Positions 43,513-51,507 of a DNA stretch of 64,000 nt are shown piece after piece (positions within the stretch are counted from its first letter, which is position 1; every line of letters starts with the position of its first letter). Location of the stretch: assembly GCF_030644385.1 (NCBI RefSeq), contig NZ_CP130060.1:1116001-1180000 (forward strand), written 5' to 3'. The notes beneath the pieces were generated by a model. It ran no database searches and was not told where the DNA came from. It saw nothing but the letters and a program-made list of their open reading frames with translations. Position numbers and translations under genes: made by a program. Source of the stretch: Stomatobaculum sp. F0698 (lineage in GTDB: Bacteria > Bacillota > Clostridia > Lachnospirales > Lachnospiraceae).

Positions 43513-44031
43513 CTAGTCTCTTGCTGCCTGTATACTTGTCGGCAGATGCCGCAGTATCTCGGCGGTAAGCAATCCGATGACCGCTCCTGTGATAACGCCC
43601 GCAAGCAGTAGCATCGGGAAATACCAGAACAGTCCCCTATTTTGAACCACAAGCGCAGCGACCGCAAGCTGTCCCAAATTATGGAAAATCGCGCCGATTA
43701 CACTCACACCGATTTCTCCGAACAGTTGACTCCGTTTTGCGAGTACGGCAGCCGTAAGGCTTAAGGTCGCACCGGAAAGGCTGTAGAGTATCGCCGCCAT
43801 ATTGCCGAACAAAAAACCGGTCAGTATAATGCGCAACAAGGAAATAAGCGCTGCCCGTCTTAGGCCGAAGAGGTAGAGACAAATTAAACTCGCTAAGTTG
43901 GCAAGCCCCAATTTGACACCCGGTATCCCGATGGAGAGCGGCAACAGTACTTCGATATAACTGAGCAGCAGCGCAAGCGCCAGCAAAATGCCGAACGCGA
44001 CCGTAGCCGCCGCCTGTCCTCCTCGTCTCAT
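43513..44031 (-). CDS. Gx transporter family membrane protein (HepS component I-like)
   Basis: A 172-residue protein with five or six membrane segments and the small-residue motifs GIPGVKLGLANLASL near 38-52 and GAIFHNLGQLAVAALV near 115-130. This is the Gx transporter family, sometimes labelled heptaprenyl diphosphate synthase component I, and related to ECF S-components that pair with an energising module. No partner module or hepT gene is adjacent. The start follows GGAGGAGAGG. Cargo is unknown. Confidence 0.82.
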   Translation of the reverse strand: MRRGGQAAATVAFGILLALALLLSYIEVLLPLSIGIPGVKLGLANLASLICLYLFGLRRAALISLLRIILTGFLFGNMAAILYSLSGATLSLTAAVLAKRSQLFGEIGVSVIGAIFHNLGQLAVAALVVQNRGLFWYFPMLLLAGVITGAVIGLLTAEILRHLPTSIQAARD

Positions 44032-44056
44032 ACTTCCTCTCCTCCTAAAGCGGTAC

Positions 44057-44087
44057 AAACAGAGCGCGGCAAAGCCGCGCTCTGTTT
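44057..44087 (-). terminator. Terminator of the Asp23 gene
   Basis: A 14-bp perfect stem (AAACAGAGCGCGGC and complement) with a three-base loop directly follows the Asp23 stop. The downstream T tract is short. Confidence 0.7.
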
Positions 44088-44088
44088 C

Positions 44089-44442
44089 TTATGCGATGTT
44101 GACGCCGACCACCGAGACATTGACCTCAATCACCTTGAGTCCTGTCATGTTCTCAATCGCCGATACGACTTTTTCCTGTACCTCTCGCGTCACCTTCGGG
44201 ATGCTGTATCCGTACTTCAGATTAATGGAAAGATCCACCGAGACATGCTCTTCGGTCACCTCTACCTTTGTACCGCGCGGCGCATTCTTCCAAGCCAGGC
44301 GGGATGCAAGTTCGTTTCCGAGTTTCCCCGCCATGGAATCAACACCTTCCACTTCGCACGCTGCAAGCCCCGCAATTACAGCGACGACCTCGTCCGCAAT
44401 GCAAACTTCTCCGATGTTCTTCTCCTTGCTGTTCTCTCCCAT
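44089..44442 (-). CDS. Asp23/Gls24 family envelope stress protein
   Basis: A 117-residue protein of the Asp23/Gls24 (YqhY/YloU) family. Landmarks are ADEVVAVIAGLAACEVEGVD near 15-34, VDLSINLKYGYSIPKVTREV near 65-84 and the C-terminal VIEVNVSVVGVNI. Family members are abundant in Gram-positive bacteria and affect envelope homeostasis or fatty acid synthesis. The start follows AGGAGGACAGCG. It is apparently monocistronic, with a terminator right after the stop. Confidence 0.9.
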   Translation of the reverse strand: MGENSKEKNIGEVCIADEVVAVIAGLAACEVEGVDSMAGKLGNELASRLAWKNAPRGTKVEVTEEHVSVDLSINLKYGYSIPKVTREVQEKVVSAIENMTGLKVIEVNVSVVGVNIA

Positions 44443-44517
44443 CTGTCGCTGTCCTCCTGTCGTGTCTGTTTCTCTTTTGCTGCGTTCAGTATATCAAATT
44501 TATGCCGGTGACACACG

Positions 44518-44997
44518 CTATTTGTGATAGGGTGCTCCGGTTCTTATGCGGTAACTCCGATACAGTTGTTCCAAAAAAAGTACGCGCATCAATTGATGCG
44601 GAAAGGTAAAATCCGAAAAGCTGAGATGCAGGGCGGCGCGCGCACTCACTTCCTTGGAGAGGCCCAGTGAACCGCCGATTACAAAGCAAAGCTCTCCGCG
44701 GCTGCGCTCTTCGAGCTTTGCCATTTCGGCCGCAAAGCCTTCCGAATCAAACTTCTTGCCCTGAATTTCGAGCGTCACAACAAGGGCCCGCGCATCGATT
44801 TTTTCCAAAAGGCGCTCGCCTTCCCGCTTTCTGACCCGTTCGGCTGCGGCACTGTCAAGGAGCTCCGGCGTCTTCTCATCCTTTATTTCAATGAGGCGAA
44901 ACTTGCAATGCGCCGAGAGACGTTTTTCATATTCCGCAACCGCCTCCCGCCAATAGCGCTCTTTTAAACTTCCGACCGTGAGTAAGCTGATGTTCAT
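44518..44997 (-). CDS. rlmH: 23S rRNA pseudouridine(1915)-N3 methyltransferase
   Basis: A 159-residue SPOUT methyltransferase of normal RlmH length. It methylates pseudouridine 1915 in helix 69 of 23S rRNA. The knot and SAM region is ELCFVIGGSLGLSKEV near 98-113, and the C-terminal FSDFTFPHQLMRVLFLEQLYR then YHK are the family signature. The start overlaps the response regulator stop by 4 bp (ATGA), indicating translational coupling. Confidence 0.95.
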   Translation of the reverse strand: MNISLLTVGSLKERYWREAVAEYEKRLSAHCKFRLIEIKDEKTPELLDSAAAERVRKREGERLLEKIDARALVVTLEIQGKKFDSEGFAAEMAKLEERSRGELCFVIGGSLGLSKEVSARAALHLSFSDFTFPHQLMRVLFLEQLYRSYRIRTGAPYHK

Positions 44998-45692
44998 TCC
45001 GTTGCCCGGAAGTAGTAGCCGACGCCCCACTTCGTGTGCACATAGCGCGGTGCCGAGGGCGAAGGCTCAATCTTTTCGCGAAGCCGCCGCACATGGACAT
45101 CCACGGTTCTCACATCGCCCGCTTCATTGGCCTTATTCTCCCAGATTGCGGAAAGCAGTTGCTCTCTGCTGAACACCTTATTCGGATTTTTCATGAGCAG
45201 AACCAGAATATCGAATTCCTTGGCTGTGAGATTAATTTCACGCTCGCCGAGCATAACCCGACGCGACTCGATGTCCAAGGACAAATCGCCCGCGGAGAGC
45301 GGCGCATTGCTCTCGGGTTCTCTCTGGTTCTTCTGATTGCGACGGAGTATGGCCTTAATCCGCGCTTTGACTTCGAGAATATTGAAGGGCTTCGTGAGAT
45401 AATCATCCACACCGTTGTCGAAGGCAAGGATTTTGTCCATATCCTCTCCCTTCGCCGTCAGCATGATGATGGGCACATCCGAGAATTCGCGAACGGCCTG
45501 GCAGACATCCATGCCGCTCATCTTTGGAAGCATGACATCCAGAAGAACCATATCATAGTTCTTCTCCCTGATTTTCCCGAGGGCCTCTTCTCCGTCATAG
45601 GCCGCATCCACTTCCATCCCATCTGCCTGCAGACTGAAACTGATGCCCTTCACAATCAGTTTCTCATCGTCCACAACCAAAATTTTTGCCAT
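44994..45692 (-). CDS. OmpR/PhoB-family response regulator
   Basis: A 232-residue two-component regulator. The receiver domain has the acidic pair in VVDDE, phospho-acceptor Asp in MVLLDVMLPKMSGMDV near 51, conserved Thr in IMLTAKG and Lys in YLTKPF near 100. The C-terminal winged helix includes LTAKEFDILVLLM, REQLLSAIW and RTVDVHVRRLREKIE near 195. No histidine kinase lies beside it: the neighbours are comEA upstream and rlmH downstream. Signals and targets are unknown. The start follows GGAGAGGGAG. Confidence 0.92.
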   Translation of the reverse strand: MAKILVVDDEKLIVKGISFSLQADGMEVDAAYDGEEALGKIREKNYDMVLLDVMLPKMSGMDVCQAVREFSDVPIIMLTAKGEDMDKILAFDNGVDDYLTKPFNILEVKARIKAILRRNQKNQREPESNAPLSAGDLSLDIESRRVMLGEREINLTAKEFDILVLLMKNPNKVFSREQLLSAIWENKANEAGDVRTVDVHVRRLREKIEPSPSAPRYVHTKWGVGYYFRATE

Positions 45693-45703
45693 TCTCCCTC
45701 TCC

Positions 45704-46393
45704 TCACTCACGCACAACGATACTGTCTTTTAATTTCTCAAACGCCTTTTCTTTGATGCCCGGAATATTCTTGATTTCTTCGATGTTTCGAAACTTCCCG
45801 TGCGCCTTGCGGTAGGCAAGAATCTGCTCCGCCTTGCGTTCACCGACACCCGGCAAAGTCATGAGTTCTGCCTTTTCTGCGCGGTTTAAATCCACTTTTC
45901 CGCTATTTTCTTCTGCGGCAAGCGCTGCGCTTGACGGCTCCGCGTGCATTGCGGCCTCTTCCAAAGTCGGCACGCGTATCATACTCCCGTCTTCCACAAT
46001 CGCGGCAAGATTGACCGCGTCTTTCGCGGCATCTTCCCGAAAACCGTCGGCGAGCTTCAGCACCTCGTTAAGACGCGTCCCCTTCGCCACCTCGTAGACA
46101 TCCGGCTTTTGCACCGCGCCGCAAAGATACACGCTCACATATTCCGCGTCGCTCACCGTTTCCGGAGCAACGGACTTTGTTTCTCCCGCTTTTGTCTCTG
46201 CGGTACTCTCTTTCCCCCCGCTTTCATCCGCTCCGAGTTTGGCATTTTCCGCATAAGCGGTGCTCACGAGCTCTCCGCGCAGTGCATTGTCATGATTTCG
46301 GCTTGCGCGATAAACAAAGAAAAATACCGCAAGGCATAAAAACGCAAGGGGAAGCAAACTAATAGGGTGCTTTTTTATCCATTTTCGTAACAC
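45704..46393 (-). CDS. comEA: ComEA-family DNA-binding protein
   Basis: A 229-residue protein. One membrane segment lies near 8-28; residues 80-150 form an SLBB-type domain (VSVYLCGAVQKPDVYEVAKG); residues 168-229 are two helix-hairpin-helix motifs (LMTLPGVGERKAEQILAYR, then EIKNIPGIKEKAFEKL). ComEA binds double-stranded DNA outside the membrane in competence. Start choice: the GTG at 46393 follows AGGAGG by six bases, and the longer in-frame start at 46426 falls before the predicted transcription start. No comEC is adjacent. It overlaps nothing downstream but lies 11 bp from the response regulator. Confidence 0.88.
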   Translation of the reverse strand: MLRKWIKKHPISLLPLAFLCLAVFFFVYRASRNHDNALRGELVSTAYAENAKLGADESGGKESTAETKAGETKSVAPETVSDAEYVSVYLCGAVQKPDVYEVAKGTRLNEVLKLADGFREDAAKDAVNLAAIVEDGSMIRVPTLEEAAMHAEPSSAALAAEENSGKVDLNRAEKAELMTLPGVGERKAEQILAYRKAHGKFRNIEEIKNIPGIKEKAFEKLKDSIVVRE

Positions 46394-46430
46394 GACAGCC
46401 TCCTCTCGGAGCTGCCGAGCCTGCACCTTT

Positions 46431-46459
46431 ATTGTAACCAGTCAGACCGAGAAACTCAA
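46431..46459 (-). promoter_or_regulatory. Promoter of comEA-regulator-rlmH
   Basis: TTGAGT, a 17-bp spacer and TACAAT on the minus strand. Transcription should begin near 46424, which supports the GTG start of comEA at 46393. Confidence 0.65.
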
Positions 46460-46474
46460 GCTTCGGCACTGATT

Positions 46475-47317
46475 TTAGAGCCTACGCCGCGCCGCCGCCT
46501 GTACCAAATGTTTTGCGAGTACGGAGGTCGTCACCGCCCCGATGCCGCGCGGCACCGGGGTCAGAGCCGCCGCAACATTCTCCAATCCTTCCGGGTTCAC
46601 GTCTCCGCAAAGATTGCCGTCCTCGCCCGCATTGATTCCGACATCCAGAATCACACAGCCCTCGGATACGTAGTCACGGTTTACAAGTTTCGCCTTGCCC
46701 GCAGCCACGGCAAGTATCTCCGCCTTCCGGCACTCTTCTTTCAAGTCACTGGTCTGGGTATGGCAGATGGTCACGGTCGCATTGTCCCGAAGAAGAAGCA
46801 TGGCGAGTGTACGACCGACCACCAGACTGCGCCCGACCACAACCGCACGCTTTCCGTGCACCGGAATTTCATACGTGCGCAGGGTCTCGATCACAGCCTC
46901 GGCCGTACAGGGGGCAAATCCCTCCTCTTCTCCCGCAAATACGCGGGCTATGTTGACCGGCGAAATCCCATCCAAATCCTTCTCGGGATCGATGCTGCGC
47001 TCCGCGCGCTTTACATCCAGCTGTTCCGGCAACGGCTTTAAGAGCAGTACACCGTCAATGCAGGGATCTGCATTGATTTCCCGAAAACGCTGAAAGAAAA
47101 CCTCAGGCGTCACATCTTCCGGAAACACAAAGGTCTTGACGTCCAGACCGAAATTCTGCATGCGTTTTTTTGCGCCTCTCTCGTACGAAAGCTGCGGTAC
47201 ATTCTCGCCGACTCGCACAATGGCAAGCGTCGGCACATAGCCGTTCAGCGCTTCCAAGGTCTTTTCCGTCTCTGTCCGTATGGCATCCACCACCTGCTGT
47301 CCTGTGAGTTCTCTCAT
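46475..47317 (-). CDS. folD: Methylenetetrahydrofolate dehydrogenase/cyclohydrolase (FolD)
   Basis: A 280-residue FolD of standard length. It converts 5,10-methylene-THF to 10-formyl-THF via methenyl-THF. The C-terminal NADP domain shows VVVGRSLVVGRTLAMLLL near 165 and ATVTICHTQT. Two catalytic positions differ from the E. coli type: the usual YVxxK is SYERGAKK near 51-58, so the Lys falls one place later, and the usual VQLPLP is LLKPLP near 93-98. This variant pattern recurs in some clostridial FolD proteins, as far as I recall. It is a single gene with its own promoter, divergent from argG. Confidence 0.9.
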   Translation of the reverse strand: MRELTGQQVVDAIRTETEKTLEALNGYVPTLAIVRVGENVPQLSYERGAKKRMQNFGLDVKTFVFPEDVTPEVFFQRFREINADPCIDGVLLLKPLPEQLDVKRAERSIDPEKDLDGISPVNIARVFAGEEEGFAPCTAEAVIETLRTYEIPVHGKRAVVVGRSLVVGRTLAMLLLRDNATVTICHTQTSDLKEECRKAEILAVAAGKAKLVNRDYVSEGCVILDVGINAGEDGNLCGDVNPEGLENVAAALTPVPRGIGAVTTSVLAKHLVQAAARRRL

Positions 47318-47365
47318 ACTGCTTATTTCCTCTCTGATTCTGTCAGCTCTGCACAACAATAGATT

Positions 47366-47394
47366 AGTATACCTTAAAATCCAAGAAATCGAAA
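47366..47394 (-). promoter_or_regulatory. Promoter of folD
   Basis: TTTCGA, a 17-bp spacer and TATACT on the minus strand, 49 bp upstream of the folD start. Confidence 0.5.
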
Positions 47395-47630
47395 CCGAAA
47401 CCGTATTTTACATATTTTAATTATGTCTACTACATTTATGCAGACTCCTGTTTTTCTTCTTCCTTTTTCGCCCGGCACATACGCAACATTTTTACAGGGG
47501 CTTAAAATGCTTGTTTTTCTCTTTCGATTCGGATTTATGGCTTGCGTCTTTTTCGAAATCGTTGTACGGTTATAAATCATATAGTGAAACTTATTTTCGC
47601 ATCGCAAGCACTGTCCGAAAGGGGATTTTC
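47395..47630. other. AT-rich spacer upstream of argG
   Basis: Part of the 313-bp gap between the divergent folD and argG genes. It holds the folD promoter region and one copy of the ACATA-N7-TATGT motif at 47410-47426. No clear argG promoter with good -35 and -10 boxes was found, so argG may need an activator. No RNA gene is seen. Confidence 0.5.
47410..47426. promoter_or_regulatory. Inverted-repeat motif, copy 3 (ACATA-N7-TATGT)
   Basis: ACATA, seven bases and TATGT, preceded by TTTT, in the folD-argG gap. The same layout recurs at 49210 immediately after argG and twice near ilvN. Confidence 0.45.
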
Positions 47631-49136
47631 ATGGCGAAATTAAAAGAAAAAGTTGTTCTTGCTTATTCCGGAGGCTTGGACACGACGGCGATTATCCCGT
47701 GGCTCAAGGAGCATTTTGACTATGAAGTCATTTGCTGCTGTGTCGACTGCGGCCAAGACAGCGAATTGCGCAGTCTCGAGGAGCGCGCAAAACTCGCCGG
47801 CGCATCCAAGCTATATCTCCTCGATGAAAAGGATGCATTCGCGGAGGAATATGTTCTGCCGTGTTTGCAGTCGGGGGTGCGCCCGGAGCGAGCCGCTCTG
47901 CTCGGCAGCGCGCTTTCGCGTCCGCTGATTGCAAAGAAGTTGGCCGAAATTGCGGTCAAAGAGCACGCTGTGGCGATTTGTCACGGCGCGACGGGAAAGG
48001 GCAACGATCAGGTGCGCTTTGAACTCAGCATTAAGGCGCTGGCACCGGAACTCAAGGTCATAGCCCCCTGGCGCATGACCGAGCTTTGGCCTTTCCGTTC
48101 GCGTGAAGATGAACTGGCTTATTGTCGCCAAAAGGGCATTGACCTTCCCTTCGACGCAAGTCACTCCTATTCTCATGACAGAAATCTCTGGCACAGTTCC
48201 CACGAGGGGCTTGAACTCGAAGATCCGGCGCAGGAACCTATGTTGGAAGAACTCCTCCTACTCGGCGTCTCGCCGAAGCAGGCCCCGGATGCCGAGACCT
48301 TGCTCCGCATCGGGTTCGAAAAGGGTGTCCCGGTCAGCTTAAACGGCAAGGAACTGAGACTCTCGGAACTCCTCCGCCGCCTGAATGAGCTCGGCGGAAA
48401 CAACGGCATCGGCATCTACGATCTTGTGGAAGACCGCGTGGTCGGCATGAAAGCCCGCGGCATCTATGAAATCCCCGCGGTCACGATACTGCTGAAGGCA
48501 CAGAGTTGTCTGGAAGCTTTGGTTCTGGACCGGGAGACACTTGAGACCAAGCATACACTCAGCGAGAAATTTGCCTCTTTGCTCTACGAGGGCAAGTGGT
48601 TTACGCCGCTTCGTGAGGCGCTTCAGGCTTTCTTTGCGAGCACACAGGAACTCCTCACCGGCGAAGTGCGCCTGCGTCTCTATAAGGGCAACCTGATTCA
48701 CGCAGGCAGCAGTTCCGAATTCTCTCTGTACTCCGAGGAGTTTGCTTCGTTCACAACCGGTGAACTTTATCATCACCGCGATGCCGAGGGCTTTATATCG
48801 CTGTACGGCCTTCCCATGCTTCTCCGTGCGCGCATGCAGCAACGCAGCGGCTCGGCGGAATTGCCCGAAATGCCGGAGCTTTTCTCGCTCTCGCAACCGG
48901 TCAAGACGACCGTCAGCAAGGTGAAGAAGGCCGACAAAAAGCAGGCGGTTCGCAAAACAAGCGAGAAAAAGAAAACCGCGGACAAAAGCGCGGACAAAAA
49001 GAAAAGCGGCAAAAAGGAAGACAGCAAAGCCGAGAGCGGCAAAAAAGAAACCGTGAAAAAAACAGCGGTAAAGAAAGTAGCTACGAAAAAGACAGTTGCC
49101 AAAAAGACCGGCAAAAAACTCCCGCAAGAGCAGTGA
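47631..49136 (+). CDS. argG: Argininosuccinate synthase with lysine-rich C-terminal tail
   Basis: A 501-residue enzyme that joins citrulline and aspartate with ATP to give argininosuccinate. The PP-loop is AYSGGLDTTAIIPWL near 10-24; GATGKGNDQVRFEL near 115-128 is the citrulline/ATP motif. The catalytic region ends near residue 400-420, typical for ArgG. Residues 432-501 form an extra low-complexity tail with 27 lysines, plus Ser, Thr, Ala and Glu, in patterns like KKTAVKKVATKK. Such a tail is not part of the usual enzyme and looks like a nucleic acid-binding or histone-like appendage. No argH follows; a strong terminator does. The start follows AAGGGG. Confidence 0.95.
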   Translation: MAKLKEKVVLAYSGGLDTTAIIPWLKEHFDYEVICCCVDCGQDSELRSLEERAKLAGASKLYLLDEKDAFAEEYVLPCLQSGVRPERAALLGSALSRPLIAKKLAEIAVKEHAVAICHGATGKGNDQVRFELSIKALAPELKVIAPWRMTELWPFRSREDELAYCRQKGIDLPFDASHSYSHDRNLWHSSHEGLELEDPAQEPMLEELLLLGVSPKQAPDAETLLRIGFEKGVPVSLNGKELRLSELLRRLNELGGNNGIGIYDLVEDRVVGMKARGIYEIPAVTILLKAQSCLEALVLDRETLETKHTLSEKFASLLYEGKWFTPLREALQAFFASTQELLTGEVRLRLYKGNLIHAGSSSEFSLYSEEFASFTTGELYHHRDAEGFISLYGLPMLLRARMQQRSGSAELPEMPELFSLSQPVKTTVSKVKKADKKQAVRKTSEKKKTADKSADKKKSGKKEDSKAESGKKETVKKTAVKKVATKKTVAKKTGKKLPQEQ

Positions 49137-49142
49137 GTCGGG

Positions 49143-49183
49143 AAAAGGCGGCGGATTGCGAGATGCAATCCGCCGCCTTTTTC
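49143..49183 (+). terminator. Terminator of argG
   Basis: A perfect 17-bp stem (arms starting aaaaggcggcgg) with a five-base loop and a T run, 6 bp after the argG stop. Confidence 0.92.
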
Positions 49184-49209
49184 TATTGTCGAAAACGATG
49201 ATTTAGTTT

Positions 49210-49226
49210 ACATATTCAAGTTATGT
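49210..49226. promoter_or_regulatory. Inverted-repeat motif, copy 4 (ACATA-N7-TATGT)
   Basis: ACATA, seven bases and TATGT, preceded by TTT and followed by ATA, so the outer halves extend the symmetry. It lies between the argG terminator and the convergent EamA gene. Confidence 0.45.
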
Positions 49227-49247
49227 ATATACGCCTCGTTGCCGGAC

Positions 49248-49661
49248 TCAGAAGGCCAGCAAGAGCACACCGCTCACAATCAAAGCACAGGCAAGTCCCG
49301 TTTTCAACGTGAGCCCCTCGTGCAGAAATATCGCCGCAAAAACCAGCGTGAATACCACGGAGAGCTTGTCAATCGGTGCAACTTGGTTAACGCGCCCCAA
49401 TTTTAAAGCATGATAATAGCAGAGCCACGAAGCTCCGGTGGCCACCCCGGACAAAATGAGAAAGATCCAACTTTTACGAGCGATTGTCGAAATACCCCGC
49501 TCTGCCTGTGTGAGAAACACCATCCCCCAAGCCATGACAAGAACCACGGTAGTACGTATGGCTGTGGCGAGGGTTCCGTTCACACTGTCAACACCGACTT
49601 TCGCCAGAATTGCCGTCAGTGCGGCAAATACCGCCGATAACAGCGCCAATACAAACCACAT
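49248..49661 (-). CDS. EamA family half-size transporter
   Basis: A 137-residue protein with four or five membrane helices, equal to one EamA repeat (usual proteins have two). Landmarks are ALTAILAKVGVDSVNGTLAT near 14-33, SGVATGASWLCYYHALKLG near 70-88, and the C-terminal VFAAIFLHEGLTLKTGLACA. Half-size drug/metabolite transporter proteins work as dimers. Cargo is unknown. The start follows GAGGAGG. It is divergent from fumC. Confidence 0.85.
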   Translation of the reverse strand: MWFVLALLSAVFAALTAILAKVGVDSVNGTLATAIRTTVVLVMAWGMVFLTQAERGISTIARKSWIFLILSGVATGASWLCYYHALKLGRVNQVAPIDKLSVVFTLVFAAIFLHEGLTLKTGLACALIVSGVLLLAF

Positions 49662-49712
49662 AGCCTCCTCCTCTTCTCAAATTCTGTCTTTTGTCATTTT
49701 AACGCGCAGGCC

Positions 49713-49741
49713 TCGCCAGCGCTCTTTTTTTTTGTTACAAT
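49713..49741 (+). promoter_or_regulatory. Possible promoter of fumC
   Basis: TCGCCA, a 17-bp spacer and TACAAT, 36 bp upstream of the fumC start. The -35 is weak; the T-rich spacer may help. Confidence 0.4.
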
Positions 49742-49776
49742 ACGACAAAGGAACGCAAGAAGAAGGAGGTACATCA

Positions 49777-51153
49777 ATGGATTACCGCATCGAACATGAT
49801 TCTATGGGGGAAGTCAAAGTCCCCGCAGACAAGCTCTGGGGCGCGCAGACACAGCGAAGCTTCCAGAACTTTGAAATCGGGGATGAGAAAATTCCCGCCG
49901 AAGTTATCACCGCCTTTTCCTATCTGAAGGAAGCGGCCGCTCTCGCAAACTGCCGCCTCGGCGTTTTGGACGAGAAGAAGGCAAAGCTCATTTCCGGTGT
50001 CTGCGAAGAAATTCGCGCGGGCAAGCTCTGCGGCAACTTCCCGCTCGCAGTCTGGCAGACCGGCAGCGGCACCCAGTCCAACATGAACGTGAACGAGGTC
50101 ATTGCAAACCGCGGCAACGAAATTGCTGGCGAGAAGCTGTTGCACCCGAACGATGACTGCAACAAGTCCCAGAGCTCGAACGACACCTTCCCGACCGCGA
50201 TGCACATCGCTGCGGTACTCACCTTAGAGGAGCAGCTGATTCCCTCGCTTGAGGCTCTGATTCAGTGCTTCCGTGAGCTTGAGACCCGCTATAAGGGCAT
50301 TGTAAAATCCGGAAGAACCCACCTCCAGGATGCGGTTCCGATCTCCTTTTCCCAGGAAATCAGCGGCTGGAGAAGCTCTCTCGAGACCGATCTCGAGCTG
50401 ATTCGCGCGAGCATTCCGCCGCTCTCCTCTCTGGCACTCGGCGGCACCGCTGTCGGCACCGGCTTAAATGCACCGAAGGGCTTTGACACCGAGTCCGCAA
50501 AGGCTGTCTCCGAGCTCACCGGCAAGCCCTTCCGCACGGCGGAAAATAAGTATCACGCGCTGACCTCCAAGTCGGAACTGGTCTACTCCCACGGTGCACT
50601 GAAGGGACTCGCGGCCGATCTCATGAAGATTGCAAACGACATCCGCTGGCTCTCTTCCGGCCCCCGCTGCGGCCTCGGCGAAATCCACATTCCGGAGAAT
50701 GAGCCCGGCTCCTCGATTATGCCCGGCAAAGTGAACCCGACCCAGTGCGAATCCGTCACAATGGTCGCGGTTCAGGTCATGGCAAACGACAGCGCGGTCA
50801 GCTTTGCGGCAAGCCAGGGCAATTTTGAGCTGAACGTGTTCATGCCGGTCATGATCTACAACTACCTGCAGTCCGCCCGTCTCCTCGCGGATTCCATGCG
50901 CTCCTTCCGTATCCACTGCTGCGAGGGCATAGAGCCGAACCGCGAAAAGATGCGTGAGAACCTGCACCGCTCCCTGATGCTCGTGACCTCCCTGAACCCG
51001 TACATCGGCTACGAGAACGCGGCAAAGACCGCGAAGCTCGCGTTCAAGGAGAACATCTCCCTGAAAGAAGCCTGCGTGAAGCTCGGCTTCCTCACGGAAG
51101 AGCGCTTTGACGAAGTCTTTCAGCCGGAGAAGATGGCAAAGGAAGAGGGATAA
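49777..51153 (+). CDS. fumC: Class II fumarate hydratase
   Basis: A 458-residue enzyme that interconverts fumarate and L-malate without an iron-sulfur cluster. The superfamily signature GSSIMPGKVNP lies near 315-325, with the catalytic Ser loop in it; the N-terminal TGSGTQSNMNVNEVIANRG near 97-115 and the second substrate segment SGRTHLQDAVP near 182 are present. The start has AAGGAGG 7 bases upstream, a very strong site; a longer in-frame stretch to the left is antisense to the EamA gene and is not used. It could also act in an argininosuccinate/purine cycle context, but family signature favours FumC. Confidence 0.97.
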   Translation: MDYRIEHDSMGEVKVPADKLWGAQTQRSFQNFEIGDEKIPAEVITAFSYLKEAAALANCRLGVLDEKKAKLISGVCEEIRAGKLCGNFPLAVWQTGSGTQSNMNVNEVIANRGNEIAGEKLLHPNDDCNKSQSSNDTFPTAMHIAAVLTLEEQLIPSLEALIQCFRELETRYKGIVKSGRTHLQDAVPISFSQEISGWRSSLETDLELIRASIPPLSSLALGGTAVGTGLNAPKGFDTESAKAVSELTGKPFRTAENKYHALTSKSELVYSHGALKGLAADLMKIANDIRWLSSGPRCGLGEIHIPENEPGSSIMPGKVNPTQCESVTMVAVQVMANDSAVSFAASQGNFELNVFMPVMIYNYLQSARLLADSMRSFRIHCCEGIEPNREKMRENLHRSLMLVTSLNPYIGYENAAKTAKLAFKENISLKEACVKLGFLTEERFDEVFQPEKMAKEEG

Positions 51154-51162
51154 ACCAACTAC

Positions 51163-51207
51163 AAACAGCAGCCCTGTGCGAATTTGATTGCACAGGGCCG
51201 CTGTTTT
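51163..51207 (+). terminator. Terminator of fumC
   Basis: An imperfect stem (AAACAGC-A-GCCCTGTGC pairing with GCACAGGGC-C-GCTGTTTT) and T run, starting 9 bp after the stop. Confidence 0.8.
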
Positions 51208-51223
51208 ATTGCTTCTGATTTGT

Positions 51224-51460
51224 CTATTTGCGCGGAGACAGGACTCGCTCGAGCGAGCAATCCAAGCCAAAAAACTTTAGATCACAGTCACGCGCGAGGA
51301 GTTCATTTCGAATCGTGTCCAAGGCTTCGTAGAAGGCCAACGCCCTCCCGTCTTTAAAATCACTGTACGGTTGCTCTCTCGCCTCTTCCGCCGCCTCCAG
51401 AGCATAGGTCATCACACGCCCGATGATAAATTGCAGTTCGTCATCTGTAAGCTTCCGCAT
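51224..51460 (-). CDS. Small hypothetical protein, paralogue A
   Basis: A 78-residue acidic, helical protein with no recognised family. It shares FKDGRALAxYExLDTIxNxL with the protein encoded just upstream, and a similar C-terminal FGL...LSPR. The spacing of the two genes (47 bp) suggests one message from the promoter at 51777-51804. The start follows GAGGAGCGG. Function is unknown; such short paired proteins can be regulators, antitoxins or uncharacterised housekeeping proteins. Confidence 0.65.
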   Translation of the reverse strand: MRKLTDDELQFIIGRVMTYALEAAEEAREQPYSDFKDGRALAFYEALDTIRNELLARDCDLKFFGLDCSLERVLSPRK

Positions 51461-51507
51461 AGCCGCTCCTCTCTTTCTCTTCCCCGGAGATTCAAAAAAT
51501 ACTGCTC

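Noticed and set aside
42175..43611. A 478-codon open frame on the plus strand opposite the metallochaperone gene
   Set aside because: It exists because the His/Cys repeat leaves no stop codons on the other strand. It has runs of Val-Val-Ala, no ribosome-binding site and no family match.
49438..49776. Extended N-terminus of fumC from a start at 49438
   Set aside because: The extra codons are antisense to the EamA gene and the standard fumarase start at 49777 has a very strong AAGGAGG site.
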